Origin: Agarophyton chilense
Lineage: Eukaryota; Rhodophyta; Florideophyceae; Gracilariales; Gracilariaceae
Assembly: GCA_030374765.1 (NCBI GenBank)
Contig: JARGXX010000129.1
Coordinates: 1,054,001 to 1,118,000 of the forward strand
Reading direction: 5' to 3'
DNA length: 64,000 nucleotides
Shown here: piece by piece, positions 50,790 through 60,821 of the stretch
Position numbering within the stretch: position 1 is the first letter of the stretch
Layout: every line of letters starts with the position of its first letter
Translations under genes and position numbers: made by a program
Notes under the pieces: generated by a model
Told to the model about the DNA's origin: nothing
Database searches by the model: none
The model's input: the letters and a program-made list of their open reading frames with translations, nothing else

Positions 50790-53435
50790 TCATTCCTTCA
50801 TGTGCTCACTGCCCGTTCTCGCTCTTTTATTGAGTGGCTCCTGTAATACATCATTCCGCCTCGGAGGGTATATATGCCCGGCAGCATGAGAAGGCAAACT
50901 TGGAGACACTTCAACGCTACTGTCTGCAACGGCAGAAGGCAGAGCTTGGTCTTCAGTTCCACTGGCACTGCTCTGAAGATTGTTTGCAGCTGGGACAGAA
51001 GGGAGCTTGTTTTGGCAAAGCAAATCCTGTACATGATCGAGGTAATGACGAAGAGATTGAAGTGCCGCAAGACCAAGATTCGACGCGTCTCGGCACATAT
51101 TTTCACCTAGATTGCTTATCTCAATCCAACTCAGGTATTTTCTGACTTCGTCTTCGACGCCGAGCATGCTTGCCTCCTCTCCATTCGCTCGAAATAGCTT
51201 GGAGCCCACGGCTTCACCCTTGTACACGCCGGCTGTCATTCGCATATCTGAAACATACGTGGGCGTGAGGTCCTTCGTTTCTCTCCGCCAATACCGGTCA
51301 AATAATTGAGAGATAGGGACAAAAGTTCCAAGAACAGTTGTCAACGATGCGTTCCATGTGATTTGTTCCGGGTATACCGTCGCAACTCGTATAATGTGCC
51401 TACATGGAAACCCCATGCTTTGCATTTGGTTACAGGTACAACAGCATACGATTTCTCTTTCAGAATCGTTCTCGCCATTCGAAGCACTCCACCCAAACCT
51501 CACAATCTTTGGCAACGACACTGCTGCTTCAGGTTCTTCCCTACTCGGGGCATACGTGTTGACCCATTTAAGTTCGAACTGGGCTACAGGCCCCGCCATT
51601 GACGCTCTACCTGTTAGCGGATCCAGTATTTCTCCATCTCTGGATTCCACAACCTTGGCAGATGTAACTACATAGTTCTTTGAGCTCCCAACGCTAATCT
51701 CGGCGAAGCAACTTAAAGCGTAGCTTGTATACGTTTGGAACAGTTTCGCTCTCTCCTTTTCAGGGAGCGGCAGATGGCCCAGCCCCATTAGGTACTTATT
51801 ACTATAAGGCGTCATTAATTGCGATAAAGTTTCCTTCCTTTGCTTTGCTCGATATTGCGTAAGCCGTCGAATTTCCAAAGGAACTTGCCACAGCGGCACT
51901 TTTCTGGCCACAACGTGCGCTTTGAAGCCCGTACTTGAGATATCTGTGTAGCCGGTGCCCTGAAAAAGAAAGCGTCGTGGAACCGCAGCGTTCCTATAGC
52001 AGCTGACCACCATAAAGGGACGTAGATGATAGAGGAATTGGTACCAAATTGGCATATTCTCATGAAAAGGGATAATATACTTTTCTTCAAAGTTCACTCG
52101 TCGCATAAAAAACTTTTCCACAGTCTCAGACCGTCTGAGGTTGAAAAGGTCTTTTGACATATCATCACGCCAATCTAATTTCTTGATCCTTGAACACCAG
52201 TTCGCAACATTCCGCATCTGATGTTGGTTGAGGTGACACTCGTCCAGAGCAATGTAAGAAGACTGAAATACCTTCTCGACAGCGCTAATGCAAGCAGTAT
52301 TCTGATCCGTCGTAATCATGCATGGTGACAGACGTATGATAGACTTGAAATGCTTCAAGACACTTACAAAGTTCTCTTCTGTTTCTGAAGACATGAACGC
52401 CATGAAGAATGTGAGAATAGAGCCATCATTAGCTTTCCCATTTATCGTAACCAATTGAAACCCACCGTAGCGATTCGCGATCACTTTGCATTCAATTGAC
52501 ACCCCAGGGACAATACCAAATTTCTCATATTCATGTATCCATTCGCTGAAAGACCAACACGAAAGCTTCATTCGCCCAGAATCATCGCATTGAAGGAAAA
52601 CTCTGTTGGAAGCATTTTCGTTGACTATTGTGGACAACGTGCCACACAAACGAAGGCATTCTCGATCCATCGGATTAAACACTGAAGTTGCATACCCAAC
52701 ATGTTTTCGAGCTACAGAGAAGTTAATGGGTCTCTTGTACTTGTCTTCAAGGAAACGTATAGTGTCTTTGAAGCTCATCTGAAGGATATTTGTGCCATTT
52801 GGGGCTTCCGCACGAGTCCGAGGCGTAGGGCGGCGTGTTGCGTAGGAAGAACGGTGAGAGTGGATGCAGCTTGTGTAATCAGCGACATATAACTTACCAC
52901 GACCACCTTCTTGACCGGTTTCATCTGCAGACACTGTTTTTACGGTGAGCGAGAAAGGACATCCTCCTTGCCGATCTTTGTATTTGTCACACTTGAGAAT
53001 ACCCTTTTGCAATATTCTTGTGTTTGATGCATGGGTTTTCGAGGCTTGCTTCTCTCCGAGGTAAACGGAAGTTCTAACAAACAGGCTGTAACCCATACAG
53101 TCGGCAATAAACTGAATTTCTTTCAGGACGTTGTATCCTGGTGTGTCGAGAGGAAGGCTTTGAAGATATGCTTTAACCGCAGCTTTAAAACACTCTTCCA
53201 CCTCTTCTCGTTGCGTTCCGTCTTCCATGTCGAGTTCTGCGCTATCATCGCCTTCGTTGACCGCCCCAACATTACGGCGGGACTCGTTTTCAACTTCTAC
53301 GAACCCTTCTATCGTTTCCTCAGATATTTCAAACAAAGAGGACGGAAGGTCTTCTTCGTCATCTATAAAACGGTCAGCCGTAAATGCGTTAGTATCCACC
53401 TCATCCCTGCTCGTAGCATCGAATTGCATATCCAT
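50790..53435 (-). CDS. MULE transposase-derived protein with SWIM zinc finger (FAR1-like)
   Basis: An 881-residue intact single-exon protein. Acidic N-terminus (1-80), then a FAR1-type Cys/His region (about 105-200; C149, C159, H192-x-H194). A MULE-type DDE domain follows at about 270-450, with TDQN (Asp377) and the C-H pair ECH (400-401). A SWIM finger is at 666-680 (C666-T-C668 ... C678-R-H680). This order is that of Mutator transposases and the plant transcription factors FHY3/FAR1 that came from them. The position expected for the first catalytic Asp reads SIECK (Glu315), not D-x-T, so the catalytic site may be lost. No terminal inverted repeats are evident. A nuclear domesticated DNA-binding protein is more likely than an active transposon. 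The C-terminal ~100 residues are low complexity. Confidence 0.8.
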   Translation of the reverse strand: MDMQFDATSRDEVDTNAFTADRFIDDEEDLPSSLFEISEETIEGFVEVENESRRNVGAVNEGDDSAELDMEDGTQREEVEECFKAAVKAYLQSLPLDTPGYNVLKEIQFIADCMGYSLFVRTSVYLGEKQASKTHASNTRILQKGILKCDKYKDRQGGCPFSLTVKTVSADETGQEGGRGKLYVADYTSCIHSHRSSYATRRPTPRTRAEAPNGTNILQMSFKDTIRFLEDKYKRPINFSVARKHVGYATSVFNPMDRECLRLCGTLSTIVNENASNRVFLQCDDSGRMKLSCWSFSEWIHEYEKFGIVPGVSIECKVIANRYGGFQLVTINGKANDGSILTFFMAFMSSETEENFVSVLKHFKSIIRLSPCMITTDQNTACISAVEKVFQSSYIALDECHLNQHQMRNVANWCSRIKKLDWRDDMSKDLFNLRRSETVEKFFMRRVNFEEKYIIPFHENMPIWYQFLYHLRPFMVVSCYRNAAVPRRFLFQGTGYTDISSTGFKAHVVARKVPLWQVPLEIRRLTQYRAKQRKETLSQLMTPYSNKYLMGLGHLPLPEKERAKLFQTYTSYALSCFAEISVGSSKNYVVTSAKVVESRDGEILDPLTGRASMAGPVAQFELKWVNTYAPSREEPEAAVSLPKIVRFGWSASNGENDSEREIVCCCTCNQMQSMGFPCRHIIRVATVYPEQITWNASLTTVLGTFVPISQLFDRYWRRETKDLTPTYVSDMRMTAGVYKGEAVGSKLFRANGEEASMLGVEDEVRKYLSWIEISNLGENMCRDASNLGLAALQSLRHYLDHVQDLLCQNKLPSVPAANNLQSSASGTEDQALPSAVADSSVEVSPSLPSHAAGHIYPPRRNDVLQEPLNKRARTGSEHMKE

Positions 53436-53963
53436 GTCCGATTCCCTTTCGATTATATTCCGATTTCCTTGCAGGTCTCTTCCCTATTTTCATCTGCAGT
53501 AGATACGTTTGTACAAGAGAAAAGCAAGAAAGTAGCCGTGATGCGCTGTGGTTACCAAGCTCAATATGTCGGAGTGCATTCAAGACATTCTAACGCTTTG
53601 ATTCGTTTCCTTGGAATACGAGGTTACATTTCAAGTAATCCGAAAGTTTGGAAATATATTAGGTTTTGCAGATACAAAGTTGTAGTAGTTTCAAGGTTCC
53701 AAATTGAAATGTTTCTATTGGACCAATATTTGCGGACCAGGGCCAAATCGAGGCTGGTTAGTAACCCTTTAACCTTTGGGCTGCGCTAGGTTTCATACAT
53801 ACTCACTGCACTGTATGTATCCTCGTTTCCTCATCGGAAAGCTTGTCAACAGACATTTATCCGCCTCTGCTGTTCGCAACCGCAACACTTGCCGGAGATA
53901 CCTCTCAACTCTTTCCTTTAATTGCTCGCGGTTGCAGCTGCACACCTGCGAGACAGCGTGGGG
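53436..53963. other. divergent promoter region
   Basis: Between the MULE-derived gene start (53435, minus) and LSM5 (53964, plus). Short frames only; nothing more seen. Confidence 0.45.
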
Positions 53964-54392
53964 ATGTCTTCGAAGGAGTCAATTCCAGTCCCACAAATCC
54001 TTCCCCTGGAACTGGTCGATAAATGTATCAGCAGTCGAATCTGGATCATCATGCGTGGTGAAAAGGAATTAGTCGGGACGCTTCGAGGTTTTGATGAATT
54101 TGTCAACATTGTGAGTAATCTTCAAAACCTTGATGCACGCTCGGATCTATCCAATCTTTTGCTCGTAATCTAACCAGCTGAGCTTCATCATATTTCGTAC
54201 TAGGTTCTTGAAGATGTAACAGAATACGAATACTCACCAGAGGGTACTACAAAGAAGCATCTCGATAGGATTTTGCTAAATGGGAGCAATATCTGTATGC
54301 TCGTTCCTGGATCAGAAGGCCCAGATAAATCACCTCCGTATGAGGAGGTCTGTGAGAAACCGCAGCGTTTATCGACCAGTTCGACTCACTGA
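53964..54392 (+). CDS. LSM5: LSM5, spliced (exons 53964-54110 and 54204-54392)
   Basis: The two exons encode 111 residues. Exon 1: [20 protein letters not shown]..., with the Sm1 motif [29 protein letters not shown]. Exon 2: [14 protein letters not shown]..., then the Sm2 motif [18 protein letters not shown]. Both match LSm5 closely. The intron is 54111-54203 (93 nt), with donor GTGAGT, a CTAAC branch-like site near 54170 and acceptor CTAG. It falls between Ile and Val of FVNI-V and keeps frame. LSm5 is part of the LSm1-7 (mRNA decay) and LSm2-8 (U6 snRNP) rings. The C-terminus extends about 17 residues past the usual end ([18 protein letters not shown]). An in-frame TTG at 53922 is upstream; the ATG at 53964 matches the family start. 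Confidence 0.93.
54111..54203 (+). other. spliceosomal intron of LSM5
   Basis: 93-nt GT-AG intron with GTGAGT donor and tacgTACTAG acceptor; removing it joins two halves of one LSm protein in frame. Confidence 0.9.
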
Positions 54393-54657
54393 AGCTGCCA
54401 ACGTTCACGCAGTTTCGTGAATTCATGAAACTTCCTGTCGCTCGTCATTGTTCACTTTCGCCTCGATTTATGATCATCTTCACTGTATTAACCGCTTCAG
54501 CAAGACAAATGCTTGTTCAGCACGGCGTTTGAACTCGCCATATTGTGCTTCTCTAGCTTTGATCGCTCGCCAAATACATAGGTACAATTCAAGTTTAGTC
54601 ACTGACACCGTAGTACTCTGTCTTCATGGCATGATCAACGATTTTTTCACCAACCTG

Positions 54658-56004
54658 TCAAGTCTGGTCTTCGTCACATTCATTGGCTTTCCTAACGCCC
54701 TCGGCGCCTTCGATGTCGTGATCCTCACATGGTGCGTATCTTGCTAGTCGCATCAAGCGTTGTTGGCTTATCACCGCAATAATCATCAAGCAAGCGCAAA
54801 GTGCAAACACCGTTTTCACTTCAAGATCTTCGTACAAAGCGACTACAACGATTAGGTTAAGGGGTACCCGAAAGAAGTTCAAAATCGCGCTTCTGCTTTC
54901 CTCTGGAATGTATGGTGCCCTCATTGTAGCCATCCCTGGAAAATAAATACCGCAGAGAATCTCAAAAACTAGGAATCCTCCGTATACAACTTCAATCTTC
55001 CCGGAAAGAGTTGTAATAATGAACACTAGGGCCGCCACTGCAAACACGTTTCTCATCAAAAGTTCTACTTTGATAGATCGCTGCCAGAAAGCGAAGAGAT
55101 TGCTTCCGATCATTGTAGCTGCCATGAAGGAAGAGAAAATCGTACCGTGAGGTATCTCTCCGACTTGCCCCCGCGCCGTTTGTAAGGCAGGGGTCCATAC
55201 AAAAGTGAAAGTATACATGGCCCCCTCAAACGCAGCTTGACTCACTCCGAGTAGCAGGATTTTCTCATCGGACAACAGAGAAACCCAGGCTCGGGCAAAA
55301 CCACCCCCCACGCTCTGTTTTGCATCGCCATAGTTTTCAGTCCATGAGTATGCCAAAAGTACACCAAGTATCAACAAGACAAATATAGACACATCGAAAG
55401 GCATAACCTTCCCATAGTGGCCAGCAAACCATCCGGCAACTTGGCCTGCTATAATTGCGATGATCCCGTTTCCAAACTGCGCACGAGCAAATGTAATCCC
55501 TAGCTGTGATGAGTCAAATCCTCTGTGCTGGTGCTCGTATACCATCCATGCTTCGAATGCCGAGAACAAAATGGAGTACGCAATTCCACCTAGAATGCGC
55601 CCGAGCAACAGCATCCAAAAGTTTGGTGAATGCTTCGTAGCGCAAGAAAGAGTATATGTAATACAGTAGACCAGCGCATTATTTCTCCTACCGTACTTGT
55701 CCGCAACAGAAGCAACAAATGTTCCGAACACAGCAGAGGAAGCAAAGCCAGTGATATACAATCGCGCTATTTCTGTCTTGGCAAAACCATAATGGGAATA
55801 GAGCGCATAAACATAAGGTCCTTGAACCCAGTCAGCGGCGACTGCCAAGAAATACACCAGTAGATAGTTAACTTGGAACGCTCGAAAAGAATTGTCGTCG
55901 GTATCAGGATCTTCTTTGGAACTAGCTGCCTTCTGGAAGCGACGAGTAAGAAGGTGTGAGAAGACGGTTGCTGACACCAATATGCAGAATGAGAAATGAT
56001 ACAT
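54658..56004 (-). CDS. MFSD5/MOT2-type major facilitator (molybdate transporter family)
   Basis: A 448-residue transporter with about 11-12 hydrophobic segments. The frame is open to 56013 (TTG); the first ATG is 56004 (MYHFSFCILVSATVFSHLL). Diagnostic stretches are VAADWVQGPYVYALYSHYGF, YITGFASSAVFGTFVASVADKYGRRNNALVYC and LLGRILGGIAYSILFSAFEAWMVYEH, which match MFSD5 and algal MOT2, a high-affinity molybdate transporter in Chlamydomonas. The mid-protein signature GVSQAAFEGAMYTFTFVWTPAL also fits. Likely plasma membrane or secretory. The tail after about 420 is acidic and cytosolic. It is convergent with LSM5; the stops are 265 bp apart. Confidence 0.92.
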   Translation of the reverse strand: MYHFSFCILVSATVFSHLLTRRFQKAASSKEDPDTDDNSFRAFQVNYLLVYFLAVAADWVQGPYVYALYSHYGFAKTEIARLYITGFASSAVFGTFVASVADKYGRRNNALVYCITYTLSCATKHSPNFWMLLLGRILGGIAYSILFSAFEAWMVYEHQHRGFDSSQLGITFARAQFGNGIIAIIAGQVAGWFAGHYGKVMPFDVSIFVLLILGVLLAYSWTENYGDAKQSVGGGFARAWVSLLSDEKILLLGVSQAAFEGAMYTFTFVWTPALQTARGQVGEIPHGTIFSSFMAATMIGSNLFAFWQRSIKVELLMRNVFAVAALVFIITTLSGKIEVVYGGFLVFEILCGIYFPGMATMRAPYIPEESRSAILNFFRVPLNLIVVVALYEDLEVKTVFALCACLMIIAVISQQRLMRLARYAPCEDHDIEGAEGVRKANECDEDQT

Positions 56005-56627
56005 AGTTGTCAAGAACGCAGCACGCGTTCATGTCCCCGTATTTCCAGCGCCAGAGCACTTCAAATATCAAAGTGTGTTCACTCTTCTCCTTGTATGACT
56101 TTCCCAGCGAAGATATGTACAAAGGAATACTCACAGTGCACCTTGTGGCAAGCCGACTCCTTATCGACAGGGTTGCCAAGTCGCTATCGATAGATGATGG
56201 TGGGGCCTCTATTCTCCGTTTGGCTTGCACCTGGCAATTCGCAAAGCTTACAGCATACGCATACAAGGCGGATTCTCGGACTCATACAGTACTCGTGAAG
56301 GTCGACTGCTTTCATAGGTGTGAAGCGTTTGTAGCCCACTTTGCGGAAAGATCTTTGGTGAAAGATGTGATGTGGGGACCATGACTTCACGCAATTATCG
56401 AACTAGTGTGTTTAAAAAAATGAGACGTGGTGACAGACAACGTCGGGTACAACCACTGCGCTCTCCGGACTACGTAGCACTCTCGAACGTTCAAGTTCCC
56501 CAGGTTCTGTTTTCCCACCCAATTTCAGATTTCCTATCTACAAACCGTGAGACTGCTCCAAATAACTTCTCCGTGTCACGCGAGATTAAAAGCGTATAAC
56601 TTTTACCCTTTTGACCCGAAACGTGCC
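56005..56627. other. spacer upstream of MFSD5, before mobile DNA
   Basis: About 0.6 kb. An open plus frame (56007-56384) begins at TTG and has no domain. This is presumably the transporter promoter. It ends at the TA that flanks the MITE-like element. Confidence 0.4.
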
Positions 56628-57116
56628 TAGTGTCTATACGACCGATCTCATGTGAGGTCAATTGGCCTCATATGAGGCCTTTTTTTTCTTTGTAATTAAA
56701 AAATAAATGCAATCTCCAAGCTCTACATAACTGGAACATATTGCCGAACGTTCTTCCGTTGATGGACTCGACATTTGAAGTGTGCATTACTAGATAATTG
56801 GAGGACATATTTTCCTTCCAAAAGTTTCTTGGGATCGGTTGAAGCCAAAACTATTTCGGTTGTTGCTTTTTCTGCGACTATATAAGTTTGCAACAACAAA
56901 AGTATATCCTTTAAAAGAAGAGAATTTAAGATTAATTCGACTGGAGTTCTGAGGATTTTTCTCAACGATAAAGATGTAAGTTTTTTTTTCTTTTCCGCTC
57001 TTAAATTGAATATTCGTATCTTGAATGAATTTCAGTTACTTTCTAAGACATATTTTGGCCTCATATGGGCCAAGTTGGCCTCTTTTGAGGTCAAACACTC
57101 GGGGGTATAGACATTA
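56628..57116. mobile_element. MITE-like non-autonomous DNA element with TA duplication
   Basis: Inverted termini: left TA-GTGTCTATACGACCGA (from 56628), right end reverse complement TA-ATGTCTATACCCCCGA (to 57116), 13 of 16 matching after the TA. Subterminal inverted matches follow (GGCCTCATATGAGGCC at 56664-56679 against GGCCTCATATGGGCC at 57057-57071). TA at both outer ends suggests Tc1/mariner-type TA target duplication. The centre is AT-rich, with an 80-codon minus frame (56723-56965, no ATG) and no transposase domain recognised, so it would be mobilised in trans. Confidence 0.65.
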
Positions 57117-57330
57117 GTCATCCCTTATCTATATAATATGGACAACAGTTCGATATTGATTTGTTTTTGAAGGTTATTCCTGTTTCATACACAAGCCTAG
57201 AACGTTTTCTCAGTGAGGCCACTGTGTTTGAACCAAAAAACATTTTTCTGTATGAAGATCAATCATTGGTTTAGTCATGTTAGAAGATATCCGCAAATTG
57301 GCAGCATATCGTTAAACGATGTGCAATTAG

Positions 57331-58394
57331 TGTTTGCAAAAGACATTTCGCCGTAGGTGGTGTAGAAGCGACGGTGTGGCGGAATCGGCGTAACCGAATT
57401 AGAATGCGGCGGTGCGCAAGAATCGGCGTAATTGGCGTAGAATGCAGATGAGGAACAAAACAGACGGCAAGGACATTGATGCTGATTCAGACTTTGTTGT
57501 TAAAGATGTTGAAAGTTGTTCGATTGATATCGGACAAAAAAAGTAGTTCTATTGTTCAGAGCTCTCTTATAGTGACTTGAAGCTTGGTGTGGGTCATTAT
57601 CGCGCCAATTGTCGTATAGTGGCAGAAGGTCTCCCCTTTGAGGTTGTCAATATACTGCACTGACCCTGTATGTGATGAGTGCGAGGGATCATCGGCCATG
57701 CAGCTCCGGGCAAGCTACCATCTAGGTGTTTTCCGCCACGTGTAGTGTTGACATGTACCTTCTGGTTGAGTAATTGTTAGTAATTGTAATTGTAATTATA
57801 TTCATTTTAGTACAGTAGTGGAGTGGCCACCTGTCACTGTAGCCAGTGCATGCCTTGCTGGTACCTCCCCGGTGATCTGGAGAGTGCAGTACACTGCATA
57901 TAGGGAACCGCCTCTCCCCCATCCTCATCTGATAAAGGCAGGCACCACTTGGGTCACGACTATACCTTTTGGTTCATCGTTTCTCAACTACCACACAGAC
58001 TTTCCCGCGCGTCGACGCCTACCATCGTTCACATACACGGTAAAGGCTATTTTCCCCGCCGTTTGCCCTTGCGGGTTTTCACTCTGCCCTGTTACCATCG
58101 AGGTTTACTACGTCTACCTTTTAAGGTTGAGCGTCAACACGCTCTCTACGGTTGAGCGTCACTACGCTCCCGAGACAAGACAGTAGCATACCCCAGAGGC
58201 GATTGTACGACACCAAGTAAGCAGCTTTATTCTACTTCAACGTCTACTAAATTAGGCTACTAATTCAAATTAAATACTTTATTTCGTGTCTTTCTAACGT
58301 TCGGTAGTTATAATTTTAGTGCAACCTACACCACTACCTGAAACATATTTCGTTTTGTAATTCTACATTATTCTCTCGCGAGTTGTCCTCAACA
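57331..58394 (-). repeat. 3' LTR of copia copy 2, split by an insertion
   Basis: Starts TGTTTGC and ends CTCAACA. After removing 608 bp (solo LTR plus one 5-bp duplication) it is 456 bp, almost the same length as the 460-bp LTR of copy 1. Confidence 0.85.
57610..58212. mobile_element. 603-bp solo LTR inserted in the copia LTR
   Basis: Starts TGTCGTA and ends TACGACA, a perfect 7-bp inverted terminus with LTR-type TG...CA. It is flanked by ccaat (57605-57609) and ccaag (58213-58217), a 5-bp duplication with one later mutation; the uninterrupted LTR of copy 1 reads ccaag at the same place. There is no internal coding region, so it is the remains of LTR-LTR recombination. It is not the same family as the LTR at 61581. 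Confidence 0.8.
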
Positions 58395-58449
58395 TTTGTA
58401 CATTTCTTTAAAGCAAAACAATTTTTCAAACATATTGACGTATTATTCA

Positions 58450-59910
58450 TTGTTCAATTTCGGGATTACACTGGTTGTTTTCGTAAATATTTCAGTATTC
58501 TTTGTTCAATGTTTGCTTTTTAAAAATGTCGGCAAGATTGTTTTCAGATTTTACCAATCCAATGTCAGATATTTCTTTTTTTTCAAAAGCTTCACGGGCT
58601 GCCGAAAAATCGATTAATAGTCGTTTTTCAGCTGTAGATGATACATTCGTGATGAAATCGAAAAATCTCTTGGAATCCGTGAACATTCTAACGGGAATCA
58701 CATTTTCAAGTAAAGTTTTCAAGTCAAATTTAAGCGTTTATGTAAAATCAAAAGCATCTGCAAAAGCATAGACAAATACAGACCTCATAACTCGACGGCT
58801 CTTGTAACTCTTGTAATGAATAATGTTACAATGATTGAAACGATCAGCAAATAGAATGAGAAAACCAAGTTGGGAAGTACTGTCTTCATTATTCGCAAAT
58901 GAAGAATCACTGTATGCTCTTATACAGAGATAGTTTGAATCTAGCTTCACAAACTTCAAAGTATTTGTTTGTTTTTGAATCTCATTAATTGCCTTATTCA
59001 TTTTTCGTCCAATGGATTTCGTAAACATATTCTCTGTGACTTGGGCAGTTTTGATCACGAAGAAAGATATGTGTGGAATTGTGTTCACAAGCCAGGCATG
59101 TTGAGCTCTATTTGATCTAAACTCTGAGTATTCATCGTTTTTTTCCATTGGCATCATTCTATTTCTGAAATCTTTTTGATGAATTTTGTATTTTTCTTCG
59201 TTGGCCGTAACTTGAGTTCCGCCGAATTTGAAAGAACCAACAACTCTGTCTCGTGATTCGAAACGTTCTAGAATTTTGTTTTTGAACTTCTTAAGTTCAT
59301 TTGCACCAGTAATAACTGAGTCGTCAACATATAATCCAATGATTTCAAAGAGATTAGCTTTAAATTTATTGAAAAAGCAGGAAATTTCGCCTTTCATTGT
59401 GGTCATTTAAAGATCTTCTCGTATATGTGACATAATGGTCAAATTCCAATAATCACAGGCATCTGCTAAACCATACAGTGGCTTCCTAAGGAAGAGGAGA
59501 CAATCTTTGGGTACATACATGTCCTTGGAAGGACGTATGTATACCTTTCGAGTAAGATCTTGATTACTCTGAATGTAGGCTTGGGTAACATCGTGACTCG
59601 ATACCTTGTAGTCGAACATTGCAGCGATTGTCATAATAAGTCGAACTGTACTGTTCGGAACGGTACTGAAATTATGCACTAAGTAGTTTTGTTTCTTATC
59701 TGAATATCCTCGGGCCACAAGTCTCACCTTGTGGATTTTTTCGTCAGTTTCTAGATTCTTGATTGCTAACAGAAATCGAGATCCTATAATATTAGTATCT
59801 TTTGGAAATTCACTACGCATAACAACTTTCCAAGTATCTCGCCGACTTAAACCATCAACTTCTTTCTCTCTTGGCTTCTGAAAACTTTGGGGAATGACAA
59901 CGAGAATCAC
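58450..59910 (-). pseudogene. copia copy 2 RT and RNase H, broken
   Basis: RT motifs DVTQAYIQS, LRKPLYGLADA and YVDDSVITG are present, then YSDSSFANNEDSTSQLGF and SENNLADIFKK of RNase H. A TAA (59407-59409) follows SHIREDL where copy 1 has a Glu codon. The second stop, after FADAFDFT (58738-58740), is shared with copy 1. Upstream of 59910 the frame shifts. Confidence 0.85.
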
Positions 59911-60034
59911 TTGGTTTCAGGATTTCAGTAATATATATTGATTCTTCATCGTTGCCCGTGATTCCTTCACTATCGTCTGAGAGCTCATTTAACACGTAGT
60001 TAAGGATATTCTCGAATCCATGAGGAATTGGTAT

Positions 60035-60808
60035 TTAAGAATTGATTTCAGAATTTTCGGAAATATAAGGCTTGGATTGCGTAAAATTATGTTGCACTTC
60101 CTCGCCATTTTTCTGTTTCACGAAAATTTGTTTGCCTGTAACTCTGATTATTTCAAACGGTCCAGTCCATCGAAGTAGCTTTTTCTCTCGATAAATCAAA
60201 AACCTTTGTCCTGCTTCGAAATCGTGGTGAACGGCTTCTAGAAGACTTGATTCGAGGGCCCGTTTCAGTCTTATTTCATTGGCGATGCTTTCCATTTCAG
60301 AACGAGCAGTCAAGAGAACTTGAATACAATCCTCTTGACCGGATAACTTTGTATGAATGTTAGGAAATCTTGGTAAAGTGCCGAGGACTAGGAGCGATGG
60401 AACCAGACATTCCGGGTTCATGGTGTCGTTCATAGCTTTCACAGCTGTGGCGAGGATTAAGTTCTCGTTTGAAATGATGGCATCGAACTTGATTTTGTGG
60501 TATATTCGTCTTAAGGGATCATGATATCGTTCGCCAGCACAAATGGAGTTATGACTTTCTACTCAAGACAGAATAAAATCGATGTCAAATTCATTCATAA
60601 CTTCCTTCCATCGAGAAGATGTAAACGCTGAGCCTTGGTCACAATGCATAGAGTCGGGGTACCCAGTATATGTAGTTGCCCGACATTCTAAGAAAGTGTT
60701 CCAGATGGCTTCAATAGATTGTCCATCTAAAAAGCGAGCGGCTCCGAAATGGGTATTTATATCAACCACGTGCAACACCGGTTTTCTGTCTATGAAAAAT
60801 AGATCCAT
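60035..60808 (-). pseudogene. copia copy 2 integrase, broken
   Basis: Segments VVDINTHFGAARFLDGQSIEAIW, YPDSMHCDQGSAF, KAMNDTMNPECLVPSLLVLG and a C-terminal barrel with W-T-G-P-F-E-I, ending SKPYI. They sit in two overlapping frames with an internal stop (at about 60563). Confidence 0.75.
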
Positions 60809-60821
60809 ATCGAAATCTTTG

